The position numbers and the translations under genes are program-made. Positions 35,693 through 43,175 of a DNA stretch of 64,000 bases are shown piece after piece. Origin of the DNA: Fen-1298 sp050015675. Lineage in GTDB: Bacteria; Bacteroidota; Ignavibacteria; UBA10030. Location: positions 1-64,000 of the forward strand of contig JBEKAY010000006.1 of NCBI GenBank assembly GCA_050015675.1, in the 5' to 3' direction. The first letter of the stretch is position 1; each line of letters begins with the position of its first letter. The notes beneath the pieces are model-generated. The model was not told the origin of the DNA, did no database searches, and saw only the letters and a list, made by a program, of their open reading frames with translations.

Positions 35693-35773
35693 TACTATAA
35701 ATCCGGATTGTTACCTGAACGACAGGCAGAAAAAGAATTAGAAAGAACAAGAGATGGAGAAGGAAATAGTTAG
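35693..35773 (+). pseudogene. Remnant of a gene tail related to the 83-residue membrane protein
   Basis: Directly after the stop codon of the 338-residue gene, the same frame stays open for 26 codons and ends ERQAEKELERTRDGEGNS. This resembles the tail of the protein at 34412-34663 (EQQAEKKWEEQESGEGL...NS), and the similarity is also clear at the DNA level from 35717. It could be the stump of a deleted paralogue, or the product of a recombination between repeats in the cassette. Confidence 0.55.
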
Positions 35774-35802
35774 TTCAAATAAAAAAAATATGAGGAGGCG
35801 TT

Positions 35803-36660
35803 ATGGAAGATATTGATAAGGATGCTGATCAACAAAAAGAAATCAAGATGAAAAGACATTGGTGGCAAGAACGATTTTGGCAAATTTTGGCATCCATTTT
35901 TACTCTTTTAATTTTAACTATTCCTATTCCAATATTTTTGAACAACCTTGGTTCTACAATTGTACTTACATGGACTTCAATATTGGTATCAATAGGTGCT
36001 ACTTGGTACTTTGCTTCCGTAACATTTCGGGGTAATCAAGAAAAAGTCTTGAAAGAAAGAGCAATTGTTGCAATACGCCGTCCGTTAGAAATAGCTAGGG
36101 CAGTTCAAAGAGTAGTGAGAAATATAACAGAAAAGAAGGAGGAGTTGTCGCAATTGGATGATCCAGAATGGTCGAGACAAAGAAAATTTGTCCTTGAGAT
36201 TATTCATGGAATTGAAATACATGTTCGTGAATTGTTTGGACATTTGAATTACGCTATTGCAGACTGGCAAGATATTTTGGGAGAAGATCTTTCGGTTACT
36301 GATGAAACTTATCGTCAGATTGAAGAGGTGTTATTAAAAGGTAATCGAGAGATAGATGAAATCAAGAAAGGATATGAGGAAAGGCTGGAAAAGGCAAAAA
36401 CTGTAAATAAGGAAGAATTAAAAAAGGTTGAATCTGATTTATTGTCTAAAATAAAAGAAAAGGAAGTTGAATTGGCCAAAGCGGTTCAAGAAGCATACCA
36501 GAAAGGAAAAAGAGAAAATAATAATCTAGTCAATCGTCCAGATACATTTAATTGGTTAGATAACGCTTTAAAATCGCAAAGGGAAAAAAAATTAAATAGC
36601 AGTATCCTAGATGCATATGCTAAAGCCCTTAGTGAAAAACAACAGAATGATAATAAATAA
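35803..36660 (+). CDS. Two-helix membrane protein with C-terminal coiled coil, unknown
   Basis: 285 residues with GAGGAGG just before the ATG. Two hydrophobic helices at about 27-47 and 52-72 form an N-terminal hairpin. Residues about 80-165 are helical with a tryptophan-containing segment ADWQDILGEDLS. A highly charged coiled coil follows (about 170-240), rich in lysine and glutamate. No enzyme motif is visible. It mirrors the upstream 338-residue protein, which has its coiled coil before the membrane helices, and the two may interact. Third gene of the AT-rich cassette between dnaK and clpB. Confidence 0.63.
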   Translation: MEDIDKDADQQKEIKMKRHWWQERFWQILASIFTLLILTIPIPIFLNNLGSTIVLTWTSILVSIGATWYFASVTFRGNQEKVLKERAIVAIRRPLEIARAVQRVVRNITEKKEELSQLDDPEWSRQRKFVLEIIHGIEIHVRELFGHLNYAIADWQDILGEDLSVTDETYRQIEEVLLKGNREIDEIKKGYEERLEKAKTVNKEELKKVESDLLSKIKEKEVELAKAVQEAYQKGKRENNNLVNRPDTFNWLDNALKSQREKKLNSSILDAYAKALSEKQQNDNK

Positions 36661-36681
36661 TGACACTATCCCAGAAGTTGA

Positions 36682-36698
36682 AGCGGATTTCATCCGCT
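36682..36698. repeat. Short palindrome upstream of clpB
   Basis: AGCGGAT-TTC-ATCCGCT, perfect 7-bp arms, 22 bp after the cassette's last stop. A second, weaker dyad (CCTCCCTAAAGGGG) follows at about 36706-36727. They resemble the dispersed intergenic palindromes elsewhere in the window and may also mark the cassette's right end. Confidence 0.45.
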
Positions 36699-36771
36699 AT
36701 ATTTTAGGCCTTCGCCTCCCTAAAGGGGATGTGATATAAGTTGAACCCTAAGTAGTTGAGAAGAGAAATAC

Positions 36772-39405
36772 ATGAACTTCAATAAATTCACAATTAAATC
36801 TCAAGAAGCTGTGCAGAATGCACAAGAGATTGCATCGAGCTATGGCAATCAAGTTATCGAACCAGAGCATTTATTAGCAGCACTTGTGCAGGACAGCGAA
36901 GGCATCGTTGTGCCAATCCTGCAAAAACTTGGTACAAACGTTAATTATCTCAAAATAAAAATTAACGAGACGGTGGAACATCTGCCAAAAGTACAAGGTG
37001 CGAATATTAGTAATCAACAGATATCATCCGCCCTTGGACAGATCTTCGAGTCTGCACAGCAGGAAGCACAGCAGCTCAAAGACGAATATGTCAGCACCGA
37101 ACATCTATTGTTAGGATTGCTTGCTGCGAAAACATCAGTAACAAAATTGCTGACAGATCAAGGTGTGTCGAAAGAAAGCATTTATAAAGCGCTGAAAGAT
37201 GTGCGCGGCACGCAGCGTGTTACTGACCAAACGCCGGAGGATAAGTACCAATCTCTGGAGCGCTTTGGCCGCGACCTAAATGATCTCGCGCGTAAAGGTA
37301 AATTAGATCCAGTCATTGGACGCGAAGAAGAAATCCGGCGTGTGCTTCAAGTGCTCTCGCGCCGTACAAAAAATAATCCTGTTCTCATCGGCGATCCGGG
37401 AGTTGGCAAAACGGCAATTGCAGAAGGCATCGCACAACGCATTGTACAAGGCGATGTGCCGGAGAGTTTGAAGACGAAGCGTATCGTTGCGCTCGATATG
37501 GGAACTTTGGTTGCGGGCACAAGCTTCCGCGGACAGTTTGAAGAACGATTGAAAGCGGTACTGAAAGAAGTTACCGAATCGAACGGAGAAATTATTCTAT
37601 TCATCGACGAACTGCATACACTCGTTGGCGCCGGTGCAGCCCAAGGCTCAGTTGATGCATCGAATATGCTGAAACCGGCACTTGCCCGCGGCGATCTGCG
37701 AGCCATTGGCGCTACGACTATTGATGAATATCGAAAATATATTGAGAAAGATCCTGCGCTAGAACGGCGATTTCAACCTGTGCTTGTGGAAGAACCGACA
37801 GTGGAAGATACAATTTCTATTTTGCGCGGACTCAAAGAACGGTACGAAGTGCATCATGGTGTGCGTATCACTGACGGTGCAATTGTTGCGGCTGCGCAGT
37901 TAAGCCATCGTTATATATCGGATCGTTTCTTGCCCGATAAGGCAATCGATTTAGTAGATGAAGCGGCATCGAAACTCCGCATCGAAATTGACTCGATGCC
38001 GGAAGAATTGGATGACGTTGAACGCCGAATCAAACAATTAGAAATTGAGCGTGAAGCGGTAAAGCGCGAGAAAGATGCCGACTCGAAATCTCGTTTGGGG
38101 GAAATCGAACACGAACTTGCCGAGTTGAACCAAACCCGCTCTGAGCTGAAGGCACACTGGCAGTTGGAAAAGGGGCTGATTCAATCTATCCGAAAAATGA
38201 AGGGAGATATTGATAACACCAAGAAGGAAGCAGAACAGCAAGAGCGGCAAGGCAATCTTGGCCGTGTGGCAGAACTGCGTTATGGTGTTATTGTGGGATT
38301 AGAAAAGCAATTGAAGGAAGCATCGCTCAAATTGAACGAAGTGCAGAAACACCAAAAGATGCTGAAGGAAGAAGTCGATGCGGAAGACATTGCAGAAATT
38401 ATTGCAAAGTGGACTGGCATTCCCGTTCAGCGCATGTTAGAAAGCGATCGGACGAAGCTCCTTCATTTAGAGGATCGTATACATAAGCGGCTGATCGATC
38501 AGGAAGATGCTGTGAAAGCTGTGGCGGATGCAATCCGAAGAAGTCGTGCAGGATTGCAGGATGAGCGGAAACCGATTGGCTCGTTTATCTTCCTCGGCAG
38601 CACCGGTGTAGGGAAAACAGAATTAGCGAAAGCACTTGCTGAATTTCTTTTCAACGATGAGAACGCGATTGTGCGTATTGACATGAGCGAGTATATGGAA
38701 AAGTTTTCTGTATCACGGCTGATCGGCGCACCACCGGGTTATGTAGGTTATGAAGAAGGCGGCCAGTTGACGGAGGCAGTGCGGAGAAAACCATACTCAG
38801 TTGTGCTTCTCGACGAGATTGAAAAGGCGCACCCGGAGGTGTTCAATGTCCTTTTACAATTGTTAGATGAAGGCAGATTAACGGACAGCAAAGGGCGAAC
38901 AGTGAATTTCAAAAACACAATTGTCATCATGACATCGAATCTTGGTTCGCAGCTCATTCAAGAGAAATTGGATACGTTGACAGAAGAGAATCGCGACGAC
39001 TTGATGGGTGAACTGCGCGTGCAGCTTTTTGAGATGCTCAGACAGTCTGTGCGGCCGGAATTCCTTAATCGCATTGACGAAATAATTCTTTTCAAACCAT
39101 TGACAATGACAGAGCTGAAAAAAATCGTCGAACTCCAATTGCAGCAAGTACAAAAGCTGGTAGCAGATAAAAATATCACACTAGAATTTACTGCTGAAGC
39201 GAAAGAGCGGCTTGCCACAATCGGATACGACCCAAGTTATGGCGCGCGGCCATTGAAGCGAATTATTCAAAAATATGTTATTAATACTTTATCCGAAAAA
39301 CTTCTTTCCGGCAGCGTTATGGATGGAGATACAGTTGAAATTGGCACAGATAACCGCGGGATGATCAAATTCGTAACAAAGACAAAACCAGAGGTTATAG
39401 GATAA
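36772..39405 (+). CDS. clpB: ATP-dependent disaggregase ClpB (Hsp104)
   Basis: 877 residues, full length. The double Clp N-domain (1-145) is followed by NBD1 with Walker A GDPGVGKTAIAEG and Walker B ILFIDELHTL, a long coiled-coil middle domain (about 405-525) that marks ClpB among Clp ATPases, and NBD2 with GSTGVGKTELAKAL and VVLLDEIEKAH. The pore-loop tyrosine segment GAPPGYVGYEEGG is present. It works with DnaK and Hsp20, both encoded just upstream, to recover aggregated proteins. No ribosome site stronger than GAGAAGAG is seen. Confidence 0.97.
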   Translation: MNFNKFTIKSQEAVQNAQEIASSYGNQVIEPEHLLAALVQDSEGIVVPILQKLGTNVNYLKIKINETVEHLPKVQGANISNQQISSALGQIFESAQQEAQQLKDEYVSTEHLLLGLLAAKTSVTKLLTDQGVSKESIYKALKDVRGTQRVTDQTPEDKYQSLERFGRDLNDLARKGKLDPVIGREEEIRRVLQVLSRRTKNNPVLIGDPGVGKTAIAEGIAQRIVQGDVPESLKTKRIVALDMGTLVAGTSFRGQFEERLKAVLKEVTESNGEIILFIDELHTLVGAGAAQGSVDASNMLKPALARGDLRAIGATTIDEYRKYIEKDPALERRFQPVLVEEPTVEDTISILRGLKERYEVHHGVRITDGAIVAAAQLSHRYISDRFLPDKAIDLVDEAASKLRIEIDSMPEELDDVERRIKQLEIEREAVKREKDADSKSRLGEIEHELAELNQTRSELKAHWQLEKGLIQSIRKMKGDIDNTKKEAEQQERQGNLGRVAELRYGVIVGLEKQLKEASLKLNEVQKHQKMLKEEVDAEDIAEIIAKWTGIPVQRMLESDRTKLLHLEDRIHKRLIDQEDAVKAVADAIRRSRAGLQDERKPIGSFIFLGSTGVGKTELAKALAEFLFNDENAIVRIDMSEYMEKFSVSRLIGAPPGYVGYEEGGQLTEAVRRKPYSVVLLDEIEKAHPEVFNVLLQLLDEGRLTDSKGRTVNFKNTIVIMTSNLGSQLIQEKLDTLTEENRDDLMGELRVQLFEMLRQSVRPEFLNRIDEIILFKPLTMTELKKIVELQLQQVQKLVADKNITLEFTAEAKERLATIGYDPSYGARPLKRIIQKYVINTLSEKLLSGSVMDGDTVEIGTDNRGMIKFVTKTKPEVIG

Positions 39406-39527
39406 ACATTCCTGTTTATCGGGCATTTTTCAATATATATAAAACCAATTGTGTTTTGGTAAAATAAATACAACATTCATGTAGTAATTCAAATAATCCT
39501 ATCCACCAACAATAAAGGAGATATAAA

Positions 39528-39842
39528 ATGAAAAGGGTACTCGTGTTATTCAGTCTCTGTTGCTTTGTCGCTGTGTTGGCTTTCGCACAAACACAAACGT
39601 CGGCAACTTCTGTAACGAAAAAAATGACAACCGCAAAAGATACGACTAAAGTGAAAGCGGAGGGAGTAAAAGCAAAGGCGAAAGTGAAAGCGGAAGGAGT
39701 AAAAGCAAAGGCAAAAGTGAAGGCGGAAGGAACAAAAGCAAATGAAAAAGTGAAGGCGGAAGGAACAAAAGCAAATGAAAAAGTGAAGGCGGAAGGAACA
39801 AAAGCAAATGAAAAAGCAAAAGCCGACAGCTTAAAAAAATGA
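39528..39842 (+). CDS. Secreted 11-residue-repeat protein, LEA-like
   Basis: 104 residues, starting at an ATG with AAAGGAGAT upstream. A signal peptide (MKRVLVLFSLCCFVAVLAFA) is followed by five tandem 11-residue repeats, VKAEG(V/T)KA(K/N)(A/E)K, encoded by five near-identical 33-bp units at 39651-39815. The pattern of an 11-mer, lysine/alanine-rich amphipathic helix resembles group 3 LEA proteins and apolipoprotein-like repeats, linked in other organisms to desiccation or membrane protection. The reading frame ends in an A7 run; adding one A would extend it by 14 residues to 39879, so a frameshift is possible. Confidence 0.72.
   Translation: MKRVLVLFSLCCFVAVLAFAQTQTSATSVTKKMTTAKDTTKVKAEGVKAKAKVKAEGVKAKAKVKAEGTKANEKVKAEGTKANEKVKAEGTKANEKAKADSLKK
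39651..39815 (+). repeat. Five 33-bp tandem repeats within the LEA-like gene
   Basis: Units start with GTGAARGCGG at 39651, 39684, 39717, 39750 and 39783. The first two and the last three form two subtypes, and copies within a subtype are almost identical. This indicates recent expansion; copy number may vary between strains. Confidence 0.85.
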
Positions 39843-39906
39843 TGCGCAGAAAAAGCCCAACGATTTAAAATCGAAATAATTATTTAGATAGCTCTAAATA
39901 TTTTAC

Positions 39907-39943
39907 ATCCTTCCTCAGGTTGATGCTGGGGAAGGATTTTTTT
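39907..39943 (+). terminator. Intrinsic terminator
   Basis: 11-bp stem ATCCTTCCTCA / TGGGGAAGGAT (one G-U pair) with a 9-nt loop, followed by seven T residues. It ends the LEA-like gene's transcript. Confidence 0.82.
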
Positions 39944-40120
39944 ATATAATCCCGGATGAACCTATTTTTGTGCAAACAATCAGCGATGCAATTCAATCCC
40001 CTGCATTGCTTGATGTCTAAAGAAGCACGCATTCATCGACAAAAAGCCGTATCTTATAGAAGAAATGGAGATGAAAATGAAATTTAGTTACACAGAAAAA
40101 TTGGGTTGGCGGGAAATACT

Positions 40121-41455
40121 ATGCAGATGATGTCACTTATCGGGCACACGCAGGAACTGCTCGGCATTATTCTAAATTCAAAGAAACCCGCAGACGTACT
40201 TATCGATACATTCTTTCGGTCGCACAAGTATCTCGGTTCTCATGATAGGAAATTCGTTGCGGAGACAACGTACGGTACCTTGCGTCATTTGCGCAAGTGC
40301 GAACTAATGGTAACATCAGCAATGGCTGAATTAGGCGAGGCATTATTTGAGGAAGACAAAATTCTTTTTCTCGTTATTGCATATTTATCTTTGCAGGGAA
40401 GGATGCAGAGTGTAACCCCAGAGGACGTTTCATCAAAACTCAAGAGCACACGGCTGACAGAAAAGATGGCACATATTTTAAACACATTTGCCAAACCAGT
40501 GGCGATTCCAACCATATCTGCTGCCGTACGAATAGGAATAGAGTACTCTTTCCCGGATTGGATGGTGCAGAAATTAATTGAGCAGTATGGTGAGAGTGAA
40601 GTCGAAAAAATATGTGCAAGTCTCAACGAACAAGCCCCCATCACAGTACGTGTGAATACATTGAAGACGACTGTTGAACAATGCCAGACGGAGTTGGGCA
40701 AACAGGGATTTGAGACGACAAAGACAGTGCTGTCCCCAATTGGTTTGAATCTTGCAAAGCGCATAAATGTATTTTCACTGCCAGTGTTTCGCGATGGATG
40801 GTTTGAAGTGCAGGACGAAGGGAGTCAGTTGTTGCCATTTCTGATCGATCCGAAACCGAATGCGAAATTACTCGATGTATGCGCAGGTGCCGGAGGTAAG
40901 ACGCTGGAGTTTGCTGCACTGATGAAGAATCGTGGTGAAATTTTTGCTACAGATATCAACAGTTATCGTCTTGAGGAATTACGCAAGCGTACGAAGCGTG
41001 CCGGAGCGCAGAATGTTCGTGTTCAGGAAATTCAGGCGATTGAAGATCTGAATGAACAATATTCTCACTTCTTTGATATAGTTTTTGTAGATGCGCCTTG
41101 CAGTGGACTCGGCACTATTCGCCGCAATCCCGGAATGAAATGGATGGTTACGGAACAAACAGTTAATGAAGTGTCGGATAAACAAAAATCCATTCTCCAT
41201 TCCTCTGCACTCCTCGTAAAATCGGGAGGAAGAATAGTTTATGCGACATGCACGTTGCTGAGACAAGAGAATGAAGATGTGGTGGAAGAATTCATGGTGC
41301 GGCATTCTGAATTTAAGTTGGTAGAGGCGAATGGATTATTAAATAAATGGCATAATGGATTGGCTACAACAGGTTCATTCTTCAAACTTCTTCCTCACAT
41401 AAATGGAACTGATGGCTTCTTTTGTGCTGTTCTTGAAAAGCAAGCAGTTCGTTGA
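40121..41455 (+). CDS. rsmB: 16S rRNA (cytosine(967)-C(5))-methyltransferase family, RsmB/Sun
   Basis: 444 residues from ATG 40121; a TTG at 40106 is in frame. An N-terminal NusB-like helical domain (1-135) is followed by the NOL1/NOP2/Sun methyltransferase domain. The SAM-binding motif is LLDVCAGAGGKTLEFAALM, and both cysteines of the RNA m5C mechanism are present: FVDAPCSGLGTIRRNPGMKW (release cysteine) and IVYATCTLLRQENE (catalytic). The NusB-like domain favours RsmB over RsmF. The position modified cannot be verified by eye. Confidence 0.85.
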   Translation: MQMMSLIGHTQELLGIILNSKKPADVLIDTFFRSHKYLGSHDRKFVAETTYGTLRHLRKCELMVTSAMAELGEALFEEDKILFLVIAYLSLQGRMQSVTPEDVSSKLKSTRLTEKMAHILNTFAKPVAIPTISAAVRIGIEYSFPDWMVQKLIEQYGESEVEKICASLNEQAPITVRVNTLKTTVEQCQTELGKQGFETTKTVLSPIGLNLAKRINVFSLPVFRDGWFEVQDEGSQLLPFLIDPKPNAKLLDVCAGAGGKTLEFAALMKNRGEIFATDINSYRLEELRKRTKRAGAQNVRVQEIQAIEDLNEQYSHFFDIVFVDAPCSGLGTIRRNPGMKWMVTEQTVNEVSDKQKSILHSSALLVKSGGRIVYATCTLLRQENEDVVEEFMVRHSEFKLVEANGLLNKWHNGLATTGSFFKLLPHINGTDGFFCAVLEKQAVR

Positions 41456-41593
41456 TTCTCCAGAGATGTTTTGATACTTTAAAAAATAGTAATCAGTTGT
41501 CAGTGTTCATTCATCTGATAAAATTAATTACTGAATACTTAGGACCGATTGCTAAAAGCTTACATTTTGTATCATAGAAGAAAGGATACAGTA

Positions 41594-42109
41594 ATGAGGT
41601 TCTTTTTTATTTCAATATTTATCTCTCTCACTCTCGTAAGTTGTTCCAGACCAAGTGCAGAAGAGATGTTCAATAAGGGCTCGGATGCTCAAAAGGCGGA
41701 ACAATACGACGCCGCAATCGCTTCGTATCAAGAATTGATCAAAGCGTATCCCGATAGCGCACGTACACCGGAAGCAGTCTATGCCATCGGAACAATTTAT
41801 CAGAATCACAAACATTCATTCTATCAAGCAATTCAGACATTTCGCTTTCTTGTAGAAAAATATCCGAATCATGCCACCGCGCCTAATGCATCATTTCTTA
41901 TTGGATTCATATATAACAATCAATTGAAGAATATCGACTCAGCGCGAATTGCATACAATGACTTTCTCAAACGGTACCCCACAAACCAGTTGGTATTGGC
42001 GGTTCAGTTCGAACTAAGTAATCTCGGAAAAGATCCAGCAGAAATTCTGAAAGAGCAAGCGCAGATAGCGCAAAACGAAGAGAAACACGAGAAGAAGGTG
42101 AAGAAATAA
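41594..42109 (+). CDS. TPR lipoprotein, BamD/YbgF-like
   Basis: 171 residues from ATG 41594 (GAAAGGA upstream). The first 18 residues form a lipoprotein signal, with the lipobox LVSC, so the mature protein is probably anchored in the outer or inner membrane. Tetratricopeptide units follow: AEQYDAAIASYQELIKAYPDS, SFYQAIQTFRFLVEKYPNHA, and NIDSARIAYNDFLKRYPTNQ, each with the AxxxYxxxxxxYP spacing. Such proteins include BamD and CpoB-like factors, but it is shorter than either, and I do not assign it further. It ends in a lysine-rich tail. Confidence 0.75.
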   Translation: MRFFFISIFISLTLVSCSRPSAEEMFNKGSDAQKAEQYDAAIASYQELIKAYPDSARTPEAVYAIGTIYQNHKHSFYQAIQTFRFLVEKYPNHATAPNASFLIGFIYNNQLKNIDSARIAYNDFLKRYPTNQLVLAVQFELSNLGKDPAEILKEQAQIAQNEEKHEKKVKK

Positions 42110-42185
42110 AGATAGAAGGCAGAAGCAGCTAAAGCAATCTAGATCCTAAAACCTAAAACCTCTTAGTTGATAACTGAAAACTATT

Positions 42186-43082
42186 TTGAACGAATCTCTC
42201 AAATATCTCAAACCTGCCGTCGTTGCCCAACTTGCGAACATGGAATTACGCGCACGATTAGTGGTGGAGGGATTCATCACTGGATTGCACAAAAGTCCGT
42301 ATCACGGCTTCAGTGTTGAATTCACCGAGCATCGCCAATATATGCCGGGTGATGAAATCAAACACATCGATTGGAAGGTGTATGGAAAAACCGACCGTTT
42401 CTACATCAAACAATTTGAGGAAGAGACAAATCTTAAATCGTACCTGATCGTTGATGCGAGCCGGTCAATGGATTATGCATCAAAGGGAAATATCAAGAAG
42501 TTTGAATATGCCTCGTATGTTGCTGCCGCGTTATCATATATGATGATCGAACAGCGCGATGCAGTGGGGCTGACATTATTTGATGAAGGGATTCGCGTTT
42601 CATTACTGCCGCGAGCCACACGCTCGTATCTGAAAGAAATTCTGAAAGAATTGGAATCTGCACAGCCCGCAAAGAAAACCGGAACGTCGGCATCATTAAA
42701 TCTTATTGCTGAACAAATTAAGCGGCGCGGACTCGTTATCGTCTTAAGTGATCTATTTGATAAACCGGAAGCAGTGATGACAGCGTTAAAACATTTTCGA
42801 CACAAAGGACATGAAGTTGTTGTGATGCAAATATTAGATCCGCTGGAGAGATCGTTTGCGTTTGACGGTGATGCAATCTTCAAAGACTTAGAAACACGGG
42901 AAGAACTCATGACACAGCCGTGGCACATTCAAAAAGCATATCAACAATCGATGCATGAGTTTCTCGATTTCTACAAGCGACAATGCCGCGACAATAACAT
43001 CGACTATGTTCTGCTGGATACGAGCACGCCGTTCGACAAGGCACTGTTTGAATATTTAAATAAACGAAAAAGAATGAATTAA
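42186..43082 (+). CDS. DUF58 domain protein
   Basis: 298 residues. It starts at TTG 42186, giving the family N-terminus LKYLKPAVVAQLANMELRARLVVEGFI; no ATG is better placed. The DUF58 core is SPYHGFSVEFTEHRQYMPGDEIKHIDWKVYGKTDRFYIKQFEEETN, and a von Willebrand A-like fold follows with a MIDAS-like DASRSM motif. DUF58 genes usually travel with a MoxR ATPase and Bat genes; none is present here. The spacer before it holds CCTAAAA heptamers and no ribosome site. Its role is unknown. Confidence 0.88.
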   Translation: MNESLKYLKPAVVAQLANMELRARLVVEGFITGLHKSPYHGFSVEFTEHRQYMPGDEIKHIDWKVYGKTDRFYIKQFEEETNLKSYLIVDASRSMDYASKGNIKKFEYASYVAAALSYMMIEQRDAVGLTLFDEGIRVSLLPRATRSYLKEILKELESAQPAKKTGTSASLNLIAEQIKRRGLVIVLSDLFDKPEAVMTALKHFRHKGHEVVVMQILDPLERSFAFDGDAIFKDLETREELMTQPWHIQKAYQQSMHEFLDFYKRQCRDNNIDYVLLDTSTPFDKALFEYLNKRKRMN

Positions 43083-43175
43083 AGAAGCAGTCAGTAATCA
43101 GTTGGCAGTGGTCAGGATGAAGTACCGTGTCGAAAGCAGCTATTCATTTCGCAATCCACAATTTGAGATTCGCAA
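43083..43175 (+). repeat. Short-repeat spacer before uvrA
   Basis: The 93-bp gap between the DUF58 gene and uvrA consists of CAGTCAGTAATCAGTTGGCA-like units, then CGCAATCCACAATTTGAGATT-like units, ending in the TTG start of uvrA. No ribosome site is visible. It is one of several spacers of this kind; others are at 6634-6659, 11866-11908, 12590-12632, 13481-13550, 17485-17505, 41485-41506 and 42145-42183. Confidence 0.6.
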
